Assembly: GCF_028747805.1 (NCBI RefSeq)
Contig: NZ_CP114887.1
Coordinates: forward strand, 2,225,501-2,289,500
Length of the DNA stretch: 64,000 nucleotides
Reading direction: 5' to 3'
Source: Solibacillus daqui
Lineage (GTDB): Bacteria; Bacillota; Bacilli; Bacillales_A; Planococcaceae
Shown here: positions 42,005-51,774 of the stretch, one piece after another
How the letters are laid out: each line of letters begins with the position of its first letter
Position numbering within the stretch: position 1 is the first letter of the stretch
Translations under genes and position numbers: made by a program
Notes under the pieces: generated by a model
The model's database searches: none
Told to the model about the DNA's origin: nothing
What the model saw: only the letters and a program-made list of their open reading frames with translations

Positions 42005-42842
42005 CGTATGCTTGTTTTTTGTTTTTTGTTTTTTGTTTTTTCAACGCAATATGCTTAAAACGACCAACTAAATCTGCTATCCTTTGTAATTCCTTTTGTG
42101 CACCAATTTTTTCGGCTAGTGCAAATTGGTCACTTAACGGGATTTGAGCAATTTTTTTATCATCCATCGTCCCTACCGTTACAATGGCCTTTTTTGTATT
42201 GTGGATTTTTTTCTTATTTTGTTGAATGATTTTACCGAGGGACTGTTCACTGATGTGCTTTAATTGTTGCTTTACTTGTTGCTGTGAAGTAGTAATTTCA
42301 TGATTGACATTTTTTAAACGCTCTTCATAAATGTACTTTTGGCGTTTGTATGCTTCCTTCATCAGATCAGTCGTAGATTCCTGTATTTTTTGATCTAGTT
42401 CTCTAATCCGCTTTTTAGCATATTCTTTGTTACGCTCTACCAATTTTTGATTTTGCTCACTATGCTTTATTTGTTGGGAATCTTTAATCGCTTTAATTAA
42501 TTGGTCGGCCATACTAATCGCGGTCAGCACACTAAGTAACTCATCTCCTTTTGTAAGCTGATACCATTGAATGTATTCATCATTCTTCAACAAATTAAAA
42601 ATGAATTCATATTGCATTTCATCAATTTGCCATGCTGTTTCCTGAAGTATTGGTCCATTGTTGAAAAATGCATACCACGTATCCCCGATGATATTTGTGA
42701 AGCCAGTGAGAATTTTTTCTCCTTCCATACAGCTTTCTCTCAAAAGCTTGGCCATTTTTAATAGCTCATTAAAACGCGCTTTTTGCAAATTGCTTATATT
42801 AAAAATTGATCGGCTATACAAAACAAAACTATTTTTCTCCAT
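41994..42842 (-). CDS. N-terminal helical half of a ViaA-like protein
   Basis: 282 residues from the ATG at 42842 (AGGTGGGG upstream; the frame extends further without a site). It is helical with a long coiled coil (KLVERNKEYAKKRIRELDQK) and ends ELQRIADLVGRFKHIALKKQ then KTKNKKQAYDGT. The LxxIADLxGRF block precedes the VWA domain in intact ViaA proteins, so this is its N-terminal half. The last residues are encoded by the 7-base repeat, and the stop comes 18 bases after it. The start lies 50 bases after the MoxR gene. Confidence 0.78.
   Translation of the reverse strand: MEKNSFVLYSRSIFNISNLQKARFNELLKMAKLLRESCMEGEKILTGFTNIIGDTWYAFFNNGPILQETAWQIDEMQYEFIFNLLKNDEYIQWYQLTKGDELLSVLTAISMADQLIKAIKDSQQIKHSEQNQKLVERNKEYAKKRIRELDQKIQESTTDLMKEAYKRQKYIYEERLKNVNHEITTSQQQVKQQLKHISEQSLGKIIQQNKKKIHNTKKAIVTVGTMDDKKIAQIPLSDQFALAEKIGAQKELQRIADLVGRFKHIALKKQKTKNKKQAYDGT
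42014..42041 (-). repeat. Heptanucleotide tandem repeat (AAAAAAC)x4 at the viaA split
   Basis: Four perfect 7-base units (GTTTTTT on the plus strand). The repeat has no stop in any frame. The N-terminal half and the VWA half differ by exactly the shift that one 7-base unit produces: deletion of one unit (or gain of two) makes a single 498-codon frame from 42842 to 41342. Confidence 0.95.
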
Positions 42843-42891
42843 GCTATCCCCACCTAATATGAAATGCATATTGCAGATGTGATACAAACTG

Positions 42892-44010
42892 TTAAAAACC
42901 GATAACATCCGACGTCATTTGTAATAAGCGCTTGTGAATATCCGTTTTTAAATGTTGTAACTCTGGACGATTTGGTATTTGTCGGTTCATATTTTCTACT
43001 TCAATGTATAACGTTTTACCTTGCATTAATAAATGGCTAAGCTGCGTACGAGCATGGGGCGTTTTAAGAAGCATCATATTTTGAGCTGTCATTAAAATTG
43101 TTTCAAATTCTGTCGTAGTTCGATGGATAAACGCATCGACTGTATCAAATGCCGTTTCGTTAATAATTTCTTGAGTCGCATTTTTTTGATCAATCGTTTC
43201 CCATAAAATATTGGCCATAATAATTAAATCTGCGCGTATTACTTCTGAGCGACCTGATAAATATGCTTTTGCGCGTAAAATTGAAAGCGATTGCTTGAAA
43301 CGACGGTCAGATGGACGAATTCCTATATCTTGAAGTGACTGACGAATTTTCGCGATTGCTTGATAGATCGTATCAGATATTGTGATGTTAGCAACACGGG
43401 TTTGATGTTCACACAGTTCTTGCATTGTCATTTTCGGAATATGCCTAGGATTTTGGTCCTTTAGCATCTCAATAAATGTATCTTGTTCACGAATATAGTT
43501 CACTTCATAGCGCAGTAAAAATCGGTCAAATAATGCTTCTAGACCTTCCCCTTCTTCAATATATTCATTAGAAGAACCGACAATTGTCATCAGCGGTGCA
43601 GGAATGGGTACGCCGTTATTATAGTAAATGCGCTCGTTAATTAATGTTAGTAATGAGTTTAAAATTGCTGAATTGGCTTTGAAAATTTCATCGATAAATG
43701 CAAAATGCGCTTCCGGTAGCATGTTCGAGACATTGCGTTTATATACTCCTTGCTCTAAATCTTTTAATGACAATACCCCAAATAATTCTTCCGGTGTACT
43801 AAATGGTGTCAACAAATGCTGAAAGTAGCAACTCTCCTCAACAATCTCTCCAAGCATTGATGACAGCACACTTTTCCCAGTTCCAGCAGGTCCAATAAAT
43901 AACAGATGTTGTTTAGAAAGTAGTGCGGTAAGTAACGCTTCAATCTCTTCTTCACGGTCATAAAAACGCTCATTTAACTTATGTTGAATGTTTTGTAATT
44001 GCTTAGACAA
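42892..44010 (-). CDS. MoxR-type AAA+ ATPase (RavA-like)
   Basis: 372 residues. Walker A GPAGTGKS at 40-47, Walker B FAFIDE at 103-108, sensor 1 region TIVGSSNEYIEEGEGLEALF, arginine-finger region FDRFLLRYEV, and sensor 2 in RPSDRRFKQSLSIL. MoxR ATPases act with VWA proteins as chaperone-like remodellers; the downstream ViaA-like genes identify this as a RavA-ViaA-type pair. RavA of E. coli is longer (498 residues) with an extra C-terminal domain that is shortened here. It starts TTG after AAGGAGAG. Confidence 0.88.
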   Translation of the reverse strand: MSKQLQNIQHKLNERFYDREEEIEALLTALLSKQHLLFIGPAGTGKSVLSSMLGEIVEESCYFQHLLTPFSTPEELFGVLSLKDLEQGVYKRNVSNMLPEAHFAFIDEIFKANSAILNSLLTLINERIYYNNGVPIPAPLMTIVGSSNEYIEEGEGLEALFDRFLLRYEVNYIREQDTFIEMLKDQNPRHIPKMTMQELCEHQTRVANITISDTIYQAIAKIRQSLQDIGIRPSDRRFKQSLSILRAKAYLSGRSEVIRADLIIMANILWETIDQKNATQEIINETAFDTVDAFIHRTTTEFETILMTAQNMMLLKTPHARTQLSHLLMQGKTLYIEVENMNRQIPNRPELQHLKTDIHKRLLQMTSDVIGF

Positions 44011-44040
44011 TAGTGCACTCTCCTTTCAATCAACTTCTTA

Positions 44041-44100
44041 TTAGAATTCGTAAATAGTTAATATAATTACTTTGTTACTAGTAAGATGTACTTCATTCAT
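44041..44100 (-). CDS. Possible 19-residue leader peptide ahead of the MoxR gene
   Basis: ATG seven bases after a strong AGGGGGAG; encodes MNEVHLTSNKVIILTIYEF and stops 30 bases before the MoxR TTG. It is too short to judge by composition. It could be a leader peptide or chance. Confidence 0.3.
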   Translation of the reverse strand: MNEVHLTSNKVIILTIYEF

Positions 44101-44284
44101 ACTTTTACTCCCCCTACTTGTAAGTATACCTCCAATCAAATAAACCAAATCATTAGGTCGCCCACTTTACATATCTAAATTATCACTATTCACAATGATG
44201 TTTTGTTAGTTTTTTTAATATTAATGATTAACTTTGGTATTTTCCACGAACCTATAACATATAGCATTTTTAAGGAGGGGTAAT

Positions 44285-46219
44285 ATGCCGATAATTAAAG
44301 TGTCTACCTCTGTTTTTTCTATGATTAAAACAGTCGAACGCGCCGTACAAAAAGCAAATTATGGCGATGAAATTTTAGTGGCAGCCGGTAAATATAAGGA
44401 ATCCATAACAATCCAGAAAGATGTCACGATTACCGCAAAGGTGGCAGAGCATGTATTAATTGAAGGTATTGTGATTGTTCCCAAAACAAAACATTTAACG
44501 TTAGAAAATATCACCCTTCATCCCACTACACAAATCTATGTCGAAGGTTCCATTACATTAACAAATTGCGTGCTAAATGGCTCACTGTCAAATGTATTGC
44601 TTTCTTTAAACGGTGGTAAAGCTCATGCAGAAAAGTGCAATTTTATCGGGGCGATAGATGTAGCAGTGGTATTGCTTAATAAAAGTTCTGTGAAATTGTA
44701 CAATTGCTATTTCGAAAGCAATAAAAAGACACATTTATTAATTGATAATTCTTCAATTGAATTAAAAAATTGCGAACTATTAAAAGCAAACCATGCCATT
44801 TGGTTAAAAAATGCTTCCGATGCACAACTAGATAATGTCAAAATGCATCATCATTCTGGAACACAATTGATTATCCAAGCCGCCTCTACCCTTCATATGC
44901 AAGGTTGTGGAATTGAACATGGTGAAGGTAATGGTATATATGCATCAGAGGAATCAAAAATTCTAATTAATAATACCGTTATGCAGCATCACGCCTTACC
45001 ACAGCTATGGATTCAAAATAGTGAGCTACAATTATCAAATAGTATAATCCAACACGGCAACGAATCTGGTCTCATGCTGCGTGAATGTTCAGAAGCAACT
45101 ATTACGAATACATCCTTTTCTTTTCATAAAATTGCAAACGTTCAGCTAACATTGGCCTCACTATTAAATATGACAAGTTGCCAAATTTATAGCTGTCAAG
45201 GTGTGGGCATGCAATTAAAAGATAAATCGATTGCTAACTTTAGCGAAACCGTATTTGCAGATAATGAATTACCGCAATTATTTTTATCAGAGCAATCTAT
45301 TTGTACGTTGAAAGACACAACAATCAAGGACGGCAAACAAGTGGGGATATTTGTAGAAAAAAGTTCTTCTTGCTCGGTAGTTACAAGCACCATTAATAAT
45401 CAAGAAAATACCGCCATAATAGTGATTGATGCTGAAATGTTCATTTTGGATTCAACAATTCAAGAAAATAAAGGGAATGGCATTTTATCAGTCAAAGGTG
45501 CTAATACTACAATTGAAGGATGCAAATTTAGCAACAACGAAATGCCCCATATTGCTGGTAAGGAGCATGCCACTGTGTCGATTTCCCATAGTGAATTAAT
45601 CAGCGGTAAGGGGATTTTTATGGTAGATAGCTGTCAATTGAATGTCTCAGAAACGACCATTAAAGATGGCACAGGAGTACAAGTTGAAATTGTCGGACAG
45701 ACAAAAGCGTCTATTTATAAATCACGTATAAGTGGTGGTGATAGTAACGGCATTAAAGTATTGAAGGATGCAACGATGCATATTATCGAAAGCCAAGTAA
45801 CGACACATAAATTGCCACAAATCATCGTTAATGATAGCTCGGTCATTTTCAAAAATAGTGAATTATTGCACGGAGAACGGAACGGCTTTATCATCGAAAA
45901 TCACGCAGAAGCATTTATTCAAGATTCATTTATATCAAATCACATGTACCCGCAAATATGGATTGATTTAGATTCGGCTGTCGAACTATCGGCTACACAA
46001 CTAACAGATGGTCATGAATCAGATATTTATGTACAAAACAACTCAACACTTCATGCAAATAATTGTATTATTCAAAATGATAAATATAACTTTAACGTAC
46101 AAGCGGTCAATCATTCAAAAATCGACTTAGTTCATACAACGGTTGAAAACTCCATTGGTAATATATTTTACAGTGAAAACAATAGCCAAATTACACATAC
46201 TTTAGATGAATTAAATTAA
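44285..46219 (+). CDS. Right-handed parallel beta-helix repeat protein, no signal peptide
   Basis: 644 residues made almost wholly of beta-helix coils of about 22-24 residues. The N-terminal cap (VSTSVFSMIKTVERAVQKAN, YGDEILVAAGKYKESITI) resembles pectate-lyase-type and periplasmic copper-binding beta-helix proteins. Recurrent pieces are LPQIWI/LPQLFL and HGExNGI, roughly every second coil, showing internal duplication. No signal peptide, membrane span or known catalytic site, so it is likely cytosolic and structural or protein-binding. It is divergently transcribed from the MoxR-VWA operon. The ribosome binding site AAGGAGGGG is excellent. Function unknown. Confidence 0.8.
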   Translation: MPIIKVSTSVFSMIKTVERAVQKANYGDEILVAAGKYKESITIQKDVTITAKVAEHVLIEGIVIVPKTKHLTLENITLHPTTQIYVEGSITLTNCVLNGSLSNVLLSLNGGKAHAEKCNFIGAIDVAVVLLNKSSVKLYNCYFESNKKTHLLIDNSSIELKNCELLKANHAIWLKNASDAQLDNVKMHHHSGTQLIIQAASTLHMQGCGIEHGEGNGIYASEESKILINNTVMQHHALPQLWIQNSELQLSNSIIQHGNESGLMLRECSEATITNTSFSFHKIANVQLTLASLLNMTSCQIYSCQGVGMQLKDKSIANFSETVFADNELPQLFLSEQSICTLKDTTIKDGKQVGIFVEKSSSCSVVTSTINNQENTAIIVIDAEMFILDSTIQENKGNGILSVKGANTTIEGCKFSNNEMPHIAGKEHATVSISHSELISGKGIFMVDSCQLNVSETTIKDGTGVQVEIVGQTKASIYKSRISGGDSNGIKVLKDATMHIIESQVTTHKLPQIIVNDSSVIFKNSELLHGERNGFIIENHAEAFIQDSFISNHMYPQIWIDLDSAVELSATQLTDGHESDIYVQNNSTLHANNCIIQNDKYNFNVQAVNHSKIDLVHTTVENSIGNIFYSENNSQITHTLDELN

Positions 46220-46246
46220 TTGGAATCTATTAATATTTTAGCAAGA

Positions 46247-46288
46247 ACCTACAACATTTCTTTCTGTTTCAATGTTGTAGGTTTTTTG
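46247..46288 (+). terminator. Terminator of the beta-helix gene
   Basis: ACCTACAACATT and AATGTTGTAGGT arms followed by TTTTTTG. Confidence 0.88.
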
Positions 46289-46406
46289 TTTGCGACTTTA
46301 TTTAACTTCTCATCCATTCACTACGACAAAATTTCTATTAAAATATGTGTTAGACATTTGCATTCATTGTATTTTATGAGACAATAAATCGTTAGAAAGG
46401 AAGTAA

Positions 46407-47546
46407 TTGATTAAAATGACGACGTTAAAAGAAATTACACCAAGTTACGATCCATGGGAAGCTTACTTAGATATTGAAAAGCATGGGGGCTTAACATTAT
46501 CCAATATTGAATTTACAACCACTACATTATGTAATATGCGCTGTGCTCACTGTGCTGTCGGCTATACATTACAAACAAAAGACCCCGACGCATTACCAAT
46601 CGAATTAATTTTACAGAGATTAGATGAAATACCACACTTAAAAACAATCTCAATAACTGGTGGTGAGCCGATGATGAGTCGCAAATCGGTTCGAGAATAT
46701 GTATTACCGTTATTAAAATATGCGCATGAACGCGGCGTTCGAACGCAAATGAACTCGAATTTAACAATTGATGGTGAACGCTACCTTGAAATTGCACCTT
46801 ATTTAGATGTACTCCATATTTCTCATAACTGGGGCACGATTGAAGAATTTGTCGAAACAGGCTTTGCAATGATGGAACGAAAACCAACATTTGACCAACG
46901 TGCCGCGCTTTTCCAACGCATGATTGACAACTCGCGTATGCTTGCGGAAAACGGTGTCATGGTATCAGCCGAAACAATGTTAAATAAAAAAACATTGCCC
47001 TACTTAGAGCATATTCACCACCAAATTATCAATGAGATGAAATGCGCTCGTCATGAGGTACACCCAATGTACCCTTCAGACTTTGCTAGTGCGCTATCAT
47101 CGCTTTCATTAGAAGAAACACGTAACGCGATTAACCATTTACTCGACATTCGTGATGAAAATACATGGATGCTTTTCGGTACTTTACCGTTCTATCCTTG
47201 CATCCCTTCTGAAAAAGACCAGCAATTATTATCACGCTTACGTCAAGCAAAAAAAGTAACATTGCGTAATGATCCAGATGGCCGCTCACGCTTGAATGTC
47301 AATATCTTTACTGGTGATGTCATTGTAACGGATTTCGGCGATACACCCGCGTTAGGTAATATTAAAACCGATTCACTACCTGATGTTTTTAACAAATGGA
47401 TGAACACAGATTTAGCAAAGAGCTTAAACTGCCATTGCCCTGCTGTAAAATGCCTTGGTCCAAACGTTTTAGTGAAAAATATGTACTATGAAGACCAACA
47501 ATTTGTTAGCGATTCAGTTAAAGAAGTTCAAATTGTATCAAAATAA
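46407..47546 (+). CDS. yfkAB: Radical SAM protein of the YfkAB family
   Basis: 379 residues. The radical SAM cluster motif CNMRCAHC has C42, C46 and C49; SITGGEPMMS is the SAM-binding GGE motif. A second cysteine set at the C-terminus (LNCHCPAVKCLGPN) is the CxCxxxxC signature of the YfkAB group, likely binding another Fe-S cluster. The chemistry catalysed is unknown. Translation may begin at the TTG at 46407 or the ATG at 46416; AAAGGAAG lies upstream of both. It is monocistronic with a strong terminator shared with the convergent GTPase gene. Confidence 0.88.
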   Translation: MIKMTTLKEITPSYDPWEAYLDIEKHGGLTLSNIEFTTTTLCNMRCAHCAVGYTLQTKDPDALPIELILQRLDEIPHLKTISITGGEPMMSRKSVREYVLPLLKYAHERGVRTQMNSNLTIDGERYLEIAPYLDVLHISHNWGTIEEFVETGFAMMERKPTFDQRAALFQRMIDNSRMLAENGVMVSAETMLNKKTLPYLEHIHHQIINEMKCARHEVHPMYPSDFASALSSLSLEETRNAINHLLDIRDENTWMLFGTLPFYPCIPSEKDQQLLSRLRQAKKVTLRNDPDGRSRLNVNIFTGDVIVTDFGDTPALGNIKTDSLPDVFNKWMNTDLAKSLNCHCPAVKCLGPNVLVKNMYYEDQQFVSDSVKEVQIVSK

Positions 47547-47574
47547 CTGTCTTTCCAATCCATAAAAATAAATG

Positions 47575-47618
47575 AAGAGCGGAACAAGGTCAAATTTGCA
47601 CCTGTTCCGCTCTTTTTA
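47575..47618. terminator. Bidirectional terminator between convergent genes
   Basis: AAGAGCGGAACAAGGT and ACCTGTTCCGCTCTT arms followed by TTTT; the far arm reaches the stop codon of the minus-strand GTPase gene. Confidence 0.88.
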
Positions 47619-49445
47619 TTGTTCAATCACGTTTGGTAATTCAGGAATTTCAGAGAGAATGTCTGCTTCCGTTAAGCTAAGCCCGATTAATTTAAATTTC
47701 GCATCAATATCCATTTGTGTCAATAGATCATCTGTATCGGCAATATTTAAACGTTTATACAGCGCCTGATGTGTCAGATCAGTCGCACAAATACATTCAA
47801 TCGTATTACGAATATGCGCTTTTTCTTGTTCAGAAATTGGCAACTGTTGCTCAAGTAAATATGGTAAAATTGCATCCATTAAAAAACTTTGCGCTTCTAT
47901 AATACAATTAAACTCCGTTAATTTATCAGCATAGGATTTTAAATATGTGCGTTCACGTTTACGCTGAATATTTAAGTCGCTTACTTGTCCTTGAATAATA
48001 GAAAGACGTTTCTTTGCAAGCTCATTTAAACGATTTTGAATTACATATAAATTATTACGTACGAATTCCTCATATTTACCGATAAGCTCTAACCTTTCAG
48101 TAAGCTGTGATTGGATTTTGTTTAATGAGTTGATTCGTTCTAAAAAAACCCCTTGCGTTTCTTCTCGTGGAATTGGGAAAGCTAAGTTTTGATGTGTTTG
48201 CTTTTTATATTGTTTTTCTAAGCGTGCATATTCCATCGTATAATCCACATGCAGCTTGCGATAATCTCGGACATTCTTTTGATATAATACAGCGATTTCT
48301 TCATATTTCTCTACTAATGGATCACGTAAATACAAATCACTTGCTAATTTTTGTAGCAATTGATAGAGAGTTTGGACGCCTTTAAATACGTTACTAACAC
48401 TTGCGTATTCTTCTTCATACGCTGAAATCAATGCAAGGTCTCGTTGTTTACGTGTAAATTCTAAGTCAAAATCTGAGCTATATTGCTCCACATTCGCAAA
48501 AGCCGAAACATATGGTTCACGGAACGGAATTAATTCTACTTCTTTACGAAAACGCTCTAACCAATTAATAAATAGCTCTACAACATGGCGCGTTTTCTTT
48601 TGTTGATTGTTCGCTAAGTTTTGAATTAATTGCGTAAGCTGTGTAATCCGTGAATCAATTAATAATTGGGAGTTATTCGTTTTACGGCTTTGTAAGGCAT
48701 TTAACGCCGAAACAGCAACACTATGTCCAATATATTCACCGTACACATTTTTCTCTTTTTCAATGAAACTTTCTACTTTATGATCCAATTGATCAATCCC
48801 ATTAATTACCAGATTTGCAGTAACACCTAATGTATTTAGCTTTTTAATAAAATTCACTTCATCTTCTGTTGCTGAAGAACCAGCACGCAACACGAAAAAC
48901 ACTTCATCCACACGCTGTAATAAACTTTGCGAGAAATATGCGGTATTATTTGCTCCTACCTCAAGTCCAATTGAGTCTATAATCGTCACATCTTTCAATA
49001 AATCATGTTTAATATAGATTTCTAGGTAATCAATATGCTCGCGAATAATTTCAGCACATTCGTTTGTAGAAACCGTTAACAAATTTAACTTCGAGATATC
49101 AAAAGTTGCAACCATCCCATCTAAAAATATTGCTTTAATACATTCCTGCTCACCATATTTGATAAAAGCATTCACATGGGTTGGTTCGTTTTTACTATCT
49201 TCTAATAAGCTTCTACCTAATAGACTATTGATTAGTGTCGTTTTACCTACTCGCTCTTTTCCTAAAAACAACATTATTGGTTGGCTACTAGCATCTTCAA
49301 TAATACGATTTAGTCTATTTGTCATATCTTTCACATATGTATTTTGCGACAAAATTACATGGAGCGGCTTTAAGCGTTCGATAAATTGTTGTAATGTCGT
49401 TTGATTATCAATTGAGTTTTGTAGTGAAAATAATTGTTCTGTCAT
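47616..49445 (-). CDS. Dynamin-like GTPase
   Basis: 609 residues. The GTPase domain has G1 LGKERVGKTT (about 62-71), G3-like TIIDSIGLE and G4-like VINGIDQLD. Residues about 320-560 are helical with coiled-coil stretches (VRDYRKLHVDYTMEYARLEK; LNELAKKRLSIIQGQVSDL), as in dynamin-family stalks. Bacterial dynamin-like proteins remodel or repair membranes; a specific role is not evident. There is no second GTPase half as in B. subtilis DynA. The ATG at 49445 follows GGAG. It is monocistronic. Confidence 0.82.
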   Translation of the reverse strand: MTEQLFSLQNSIDNQTTLQQFIERLKPLHVILSQNTYVKDMTNRLNRIIEDASSQPIMLFLGKERVGKTTLINSLLGRSLLEDSKNEPTHVNAFIKYGEQECIKAIFLDGMVATFDISKLNLLTVSTNECAEIIREHIDYLEIYIKHDLLKDVTIIDSIGLEVGANNTAYFSQSLLQRVDEVFFVLRAGSSATEDEVNFIKKLNTLGVTANLVINGIDQLDHKVESFIEKEKNVYGEYIGHSVAVSALNALQSRKTNNSQLLIDSRITQLTQLIQNLANNQQKKTRHVVELFINWLERFRKEVELIPFREPYVSAFANVEQYSSDFDLEFTRKQRDLALISAYEEEYASVSNVFKGVQTLYQLLQKLASDLYLRDPLVEKYEEIAVLYQKNVRDYRKLHVDYTMEYARLEKQYKKQTHQNLAFPIPREETQGVFLERINSLNKIQSQLTERLELIGKYEEFVRNNLYVIQNRLNELAKKRLSIIQGQVSDLNIQRKRERTYLKSYADKLTEFNCIIEAQSFLMDAILPYLLEQQLPISEQEKAHIRNTIECICATDLTHQALYKRLNIADTDDLLTQMDIDAKFKLIGLSLTEADILSEIPELPNVIEQ

Positions 49446-49685
49446 CCGCTTAAACTCCTTTATTCAAATAATAATTTAATTATACGCATAGATAATTTTC
49501 CTTGAATATTATTTTTTGGAAAAATTAATCAAATTGATTCGTGGTACTCAATTATTTTTGTAATAATTAGGAGTTTACTCACATTTTTAATAATCCTGAT
49601 TATAATTTTATGTTTATAATTTTCACTATAAGATTATTTGACACCCATGTTATCATTAGGAAAGATTTATTTAAGGAGACTTTTT

Positions 49686-51119
49686 ATGCACACATTTCGA
49701 CAGCAATGGTTTGGAAATATACGTGCCGATATACTAGCTGGTTTAGTTGTCGCACTTGCACTTATTCCCGAAGCGATTGCTTTTTCTATTTTAGCTGGTG
49801 TTGATCCAATGGTAGGACTTTATGCGTCGTTTGTTATTGCGGTGACGATAAGTTTTGTTGGTGGTCGTCCAGCTATGATTTCTGCTGCTACTGGGGCAAT
49901 GGCGATTGTTATTGTAACATTAGTAAAGGATTACGGGCTGCACTATTTATTAGCAGCAACGATTTTAACTGGTATTATTCAAATTATTTTCGGAATGCTG
50001 AAAATCGCCCGTCTTATGAAGTTCATTCCAAATGCGGTCATGATAGGCTTTGTGAACTCTTTAGCCATTTTAGTATTCATCGCACAGATGCCACACTTTA
50101 TTGGTGGTGACTTGTACACCTGGGTGTTTTTATTGACAACAATCGCATTAATCTATGGAATTCCATATCTTATTAAAGGGATTCCTGCCCCACTTATCGC
50201 GGTTGTAATTTTATCGGTTGTTGCATTCTATTCTGGTGTAAAATTAAATACAGTTGGTGACATGGGTTCGATTTCGCAGACATTACCGTCATTTTTCGTT
50301 CCAAATATTCCATTTACATTTGAAACATTGATGATTATTTTACCGTATTCATTGGCTTTAGCCATTGTTGGATTGGTTGAATCCCTCTTAACTGCATCAA
50401 TTTTGGATGACATGACATCAAGTGAAAGTGATAAAAATAAGGAAGCACGTGGTCAAGGGATTGCCAATGTGATTAATGGCTTCTTCGGTGGTATGGCAGG
50501 ATGTGCGATGATTGGTCAATCGATTATCAACGTTAAAACTGGCGCACGTGGTCGTTTATCAACATTTGTTGCGGGTGCATTTTTAATGTTTTTAATTTTA
50601 GTGCTAGGAGACTATGTCGTACAAATTCCGATGCCAGTGTTAGCTGGTGTCATGGTTGTTGTCTGTATTACACAGTTTGATTGGCAATCGTTTAAATATG
50701 CAGTAACCGCACCGAAAAAGGATGTCTTTGTCATGCTACTCACAATTGCCGTTGTCCTATATACACATAACTTAGCATTAGGTGTTGTTGCCGGTATCGT
50801 TGTTAGTGCGCTATTTTTTGTCAATGAAATCTCACGTGTGAAAATCTCGCACAATGGTTCAATCTATTATGTAAGTGGTCAATTGTTCTTTGCCTCTACG
50901 GAAAGCTTTATTAACTATTTTAAAACGCAAATGATTACAGATTCACACATTATGATTGATTTTACGAATTGTAAAGTGTGGGATGATTCTGCGATTGGTG
51001 CATTAATGAAGGTAAAAGAGCAACTGAAAGAGAAAGGGATTACTATAAACTACCAGAACATTGACGAAACTGGTAAGCAATTAGTAAGGAAATTAACTGG
51101 TACAACAATGTTTGATTAG
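49686..51119 (+). CDS. SulP-family anion transporter with STAS domain
   Basis: 477 residues. About 12 membrane helices begin with [20 protein letters not shown], followed by [20 protein letters not shown] and the family block [22 protein letters not shown]-terminal STAS domain ([20 protein letters not shown]) is present. SulP proteins move sulfate, bicarbonate or other anions, often with Na+ or H+. The frame opens at 49638, but AAGGAGAC precedes the ATG at 49686, and the shorter start fits the family. A UspA gene follows 12 bases later, a common pairing for bicarbonate-type transporters. Confidence 0.88.
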   Translation: MHTFRQQWFGNIRADILAGLVVALALIPEAIAFSILAGVDPMVGLYASFVIAVTISFVGGRPAMISAATGAMAIVIVTLVKDYGLHYLLAATILTGIIQIIFGMLKIARLMKFIPNAVMIGFVNSLAILVFIAQMPHFIGGDLYTWVFLLTTIALIYGIPYLIKGIPAPLIAVVILSVVAFYSGVKLNTVGDMGSISQTLPSFFVPNIPFTFETLMIILPYSLALAIVGLVESLLTASILDDMTSSESDKNKEARGQGIANVINGFFGGMAGCAMIGQSIINVKTGARGRLSTFVAGAFLMFLILVLGDYVVQIPMPVLAGVMVVVCITQFDWQSFKYAVTAPKKDVFVMLLTIAVVLYTHNLALGVVAGIVVSALFFVNEISRVKISHNGSIYYVSGQLFFASTESFINYFKTQMITDSHIMIDFTNCKVWDDSAIGALMKVKEQLKEKGITINYQNIDETGKQLVRKLTGTTMFD

Positions 51120-51131
51120 GGGGAAACATAC

Positions 51132-51551
51132 ATGTATCAACATATTTTACTTGCGGCTGACGGCTCTGAAAATTCTATACGCGCTGCGAAAGAAGCTTTA
51201 AAAATTGCAAAAGTAAGCCCAAATTGCAAAGTGACGATTATATTTGTCATTGATTTGGAAAAGGTAAAAACAGAAGTTCTCTATGCAAGTTCAATTGAGA
51301 GTTTATATATGGCACGCCGTCAAAAGCTTTTACCCATTGAACAATTATTTAAAGCAGAACACATTCATGTTCATTTAGAGATGATTCATGGTATTCCTGG
51401 CCCAGAAATTATTAAATTTGCAAACGGTCAAAACGTTGATTTAGTAATTATCGGCAGCCGAGGTTTAAATGGCTTACAAGAGATGGTTTTAGGCAGTGTT
51501 TCACATAAGGTAATAAAGCGTGTCAACTGCCCTGCGATGATTGTGAAATAA
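51132..51551 (+). CDS. Universal stress protein (UspA family)
   Basis: 139 residues. A UspA fold with HILLAADGSENSIRAAKEAL at the start and the ATP-binding signature G-x2-G-x9-G-[ST] in VIIGSRGLNGLQEMVLGSVS. Likely a nucleotide-binding stress or regulatory protein. It is co-transcribed with SulP (12-base gap, GGGGGAAA ribosome binding site) and may regulate it. A strong terminator follows. Confidence 0.9.
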   Translation: MYQHILLAADGSENSIRAAKEALKIAKVSPNCKVTIIFVIDLEKVKTEVLYASSIESLYMARRQKLLPIEQLFKAEHIHVHLEMIHGIPGPEIIKFANGQNVDLVIIGSRGLNGLQEMVLGSVSHKVIKRVNCPAMIVK

Positions 51552-51552
51552 G

Positions 51553-51593
51553 AAAAAAGTGCGGCCTACTTATTCAGTAGCCGCACTTTTTTG
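51553..51593 (+). terminator. Terminator of the SulP-UspA operon
   Basis: AAAAAGTGCGGC and GCCGCACTTTTT arms followed by T-rich sequence. The following 180 bases contain nothing else that I can identify. Confidence 0.9.
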
Positions 51594-51774
51594 TTCATTT
51601 ACAAATTCAAGTTTCGTTGTTCGAGCAATAGTGATGATTACTCTGTAATAGCAAGTACATATGTAAGTTTATCAAATTTAATATCGGTAAAATCCCCTTT
51701 GGTGCCTTATTTTTATATAGAATTACCCTATACTGATTTATTTCTGTGACAACCAAATAAATATAGACAAATAA

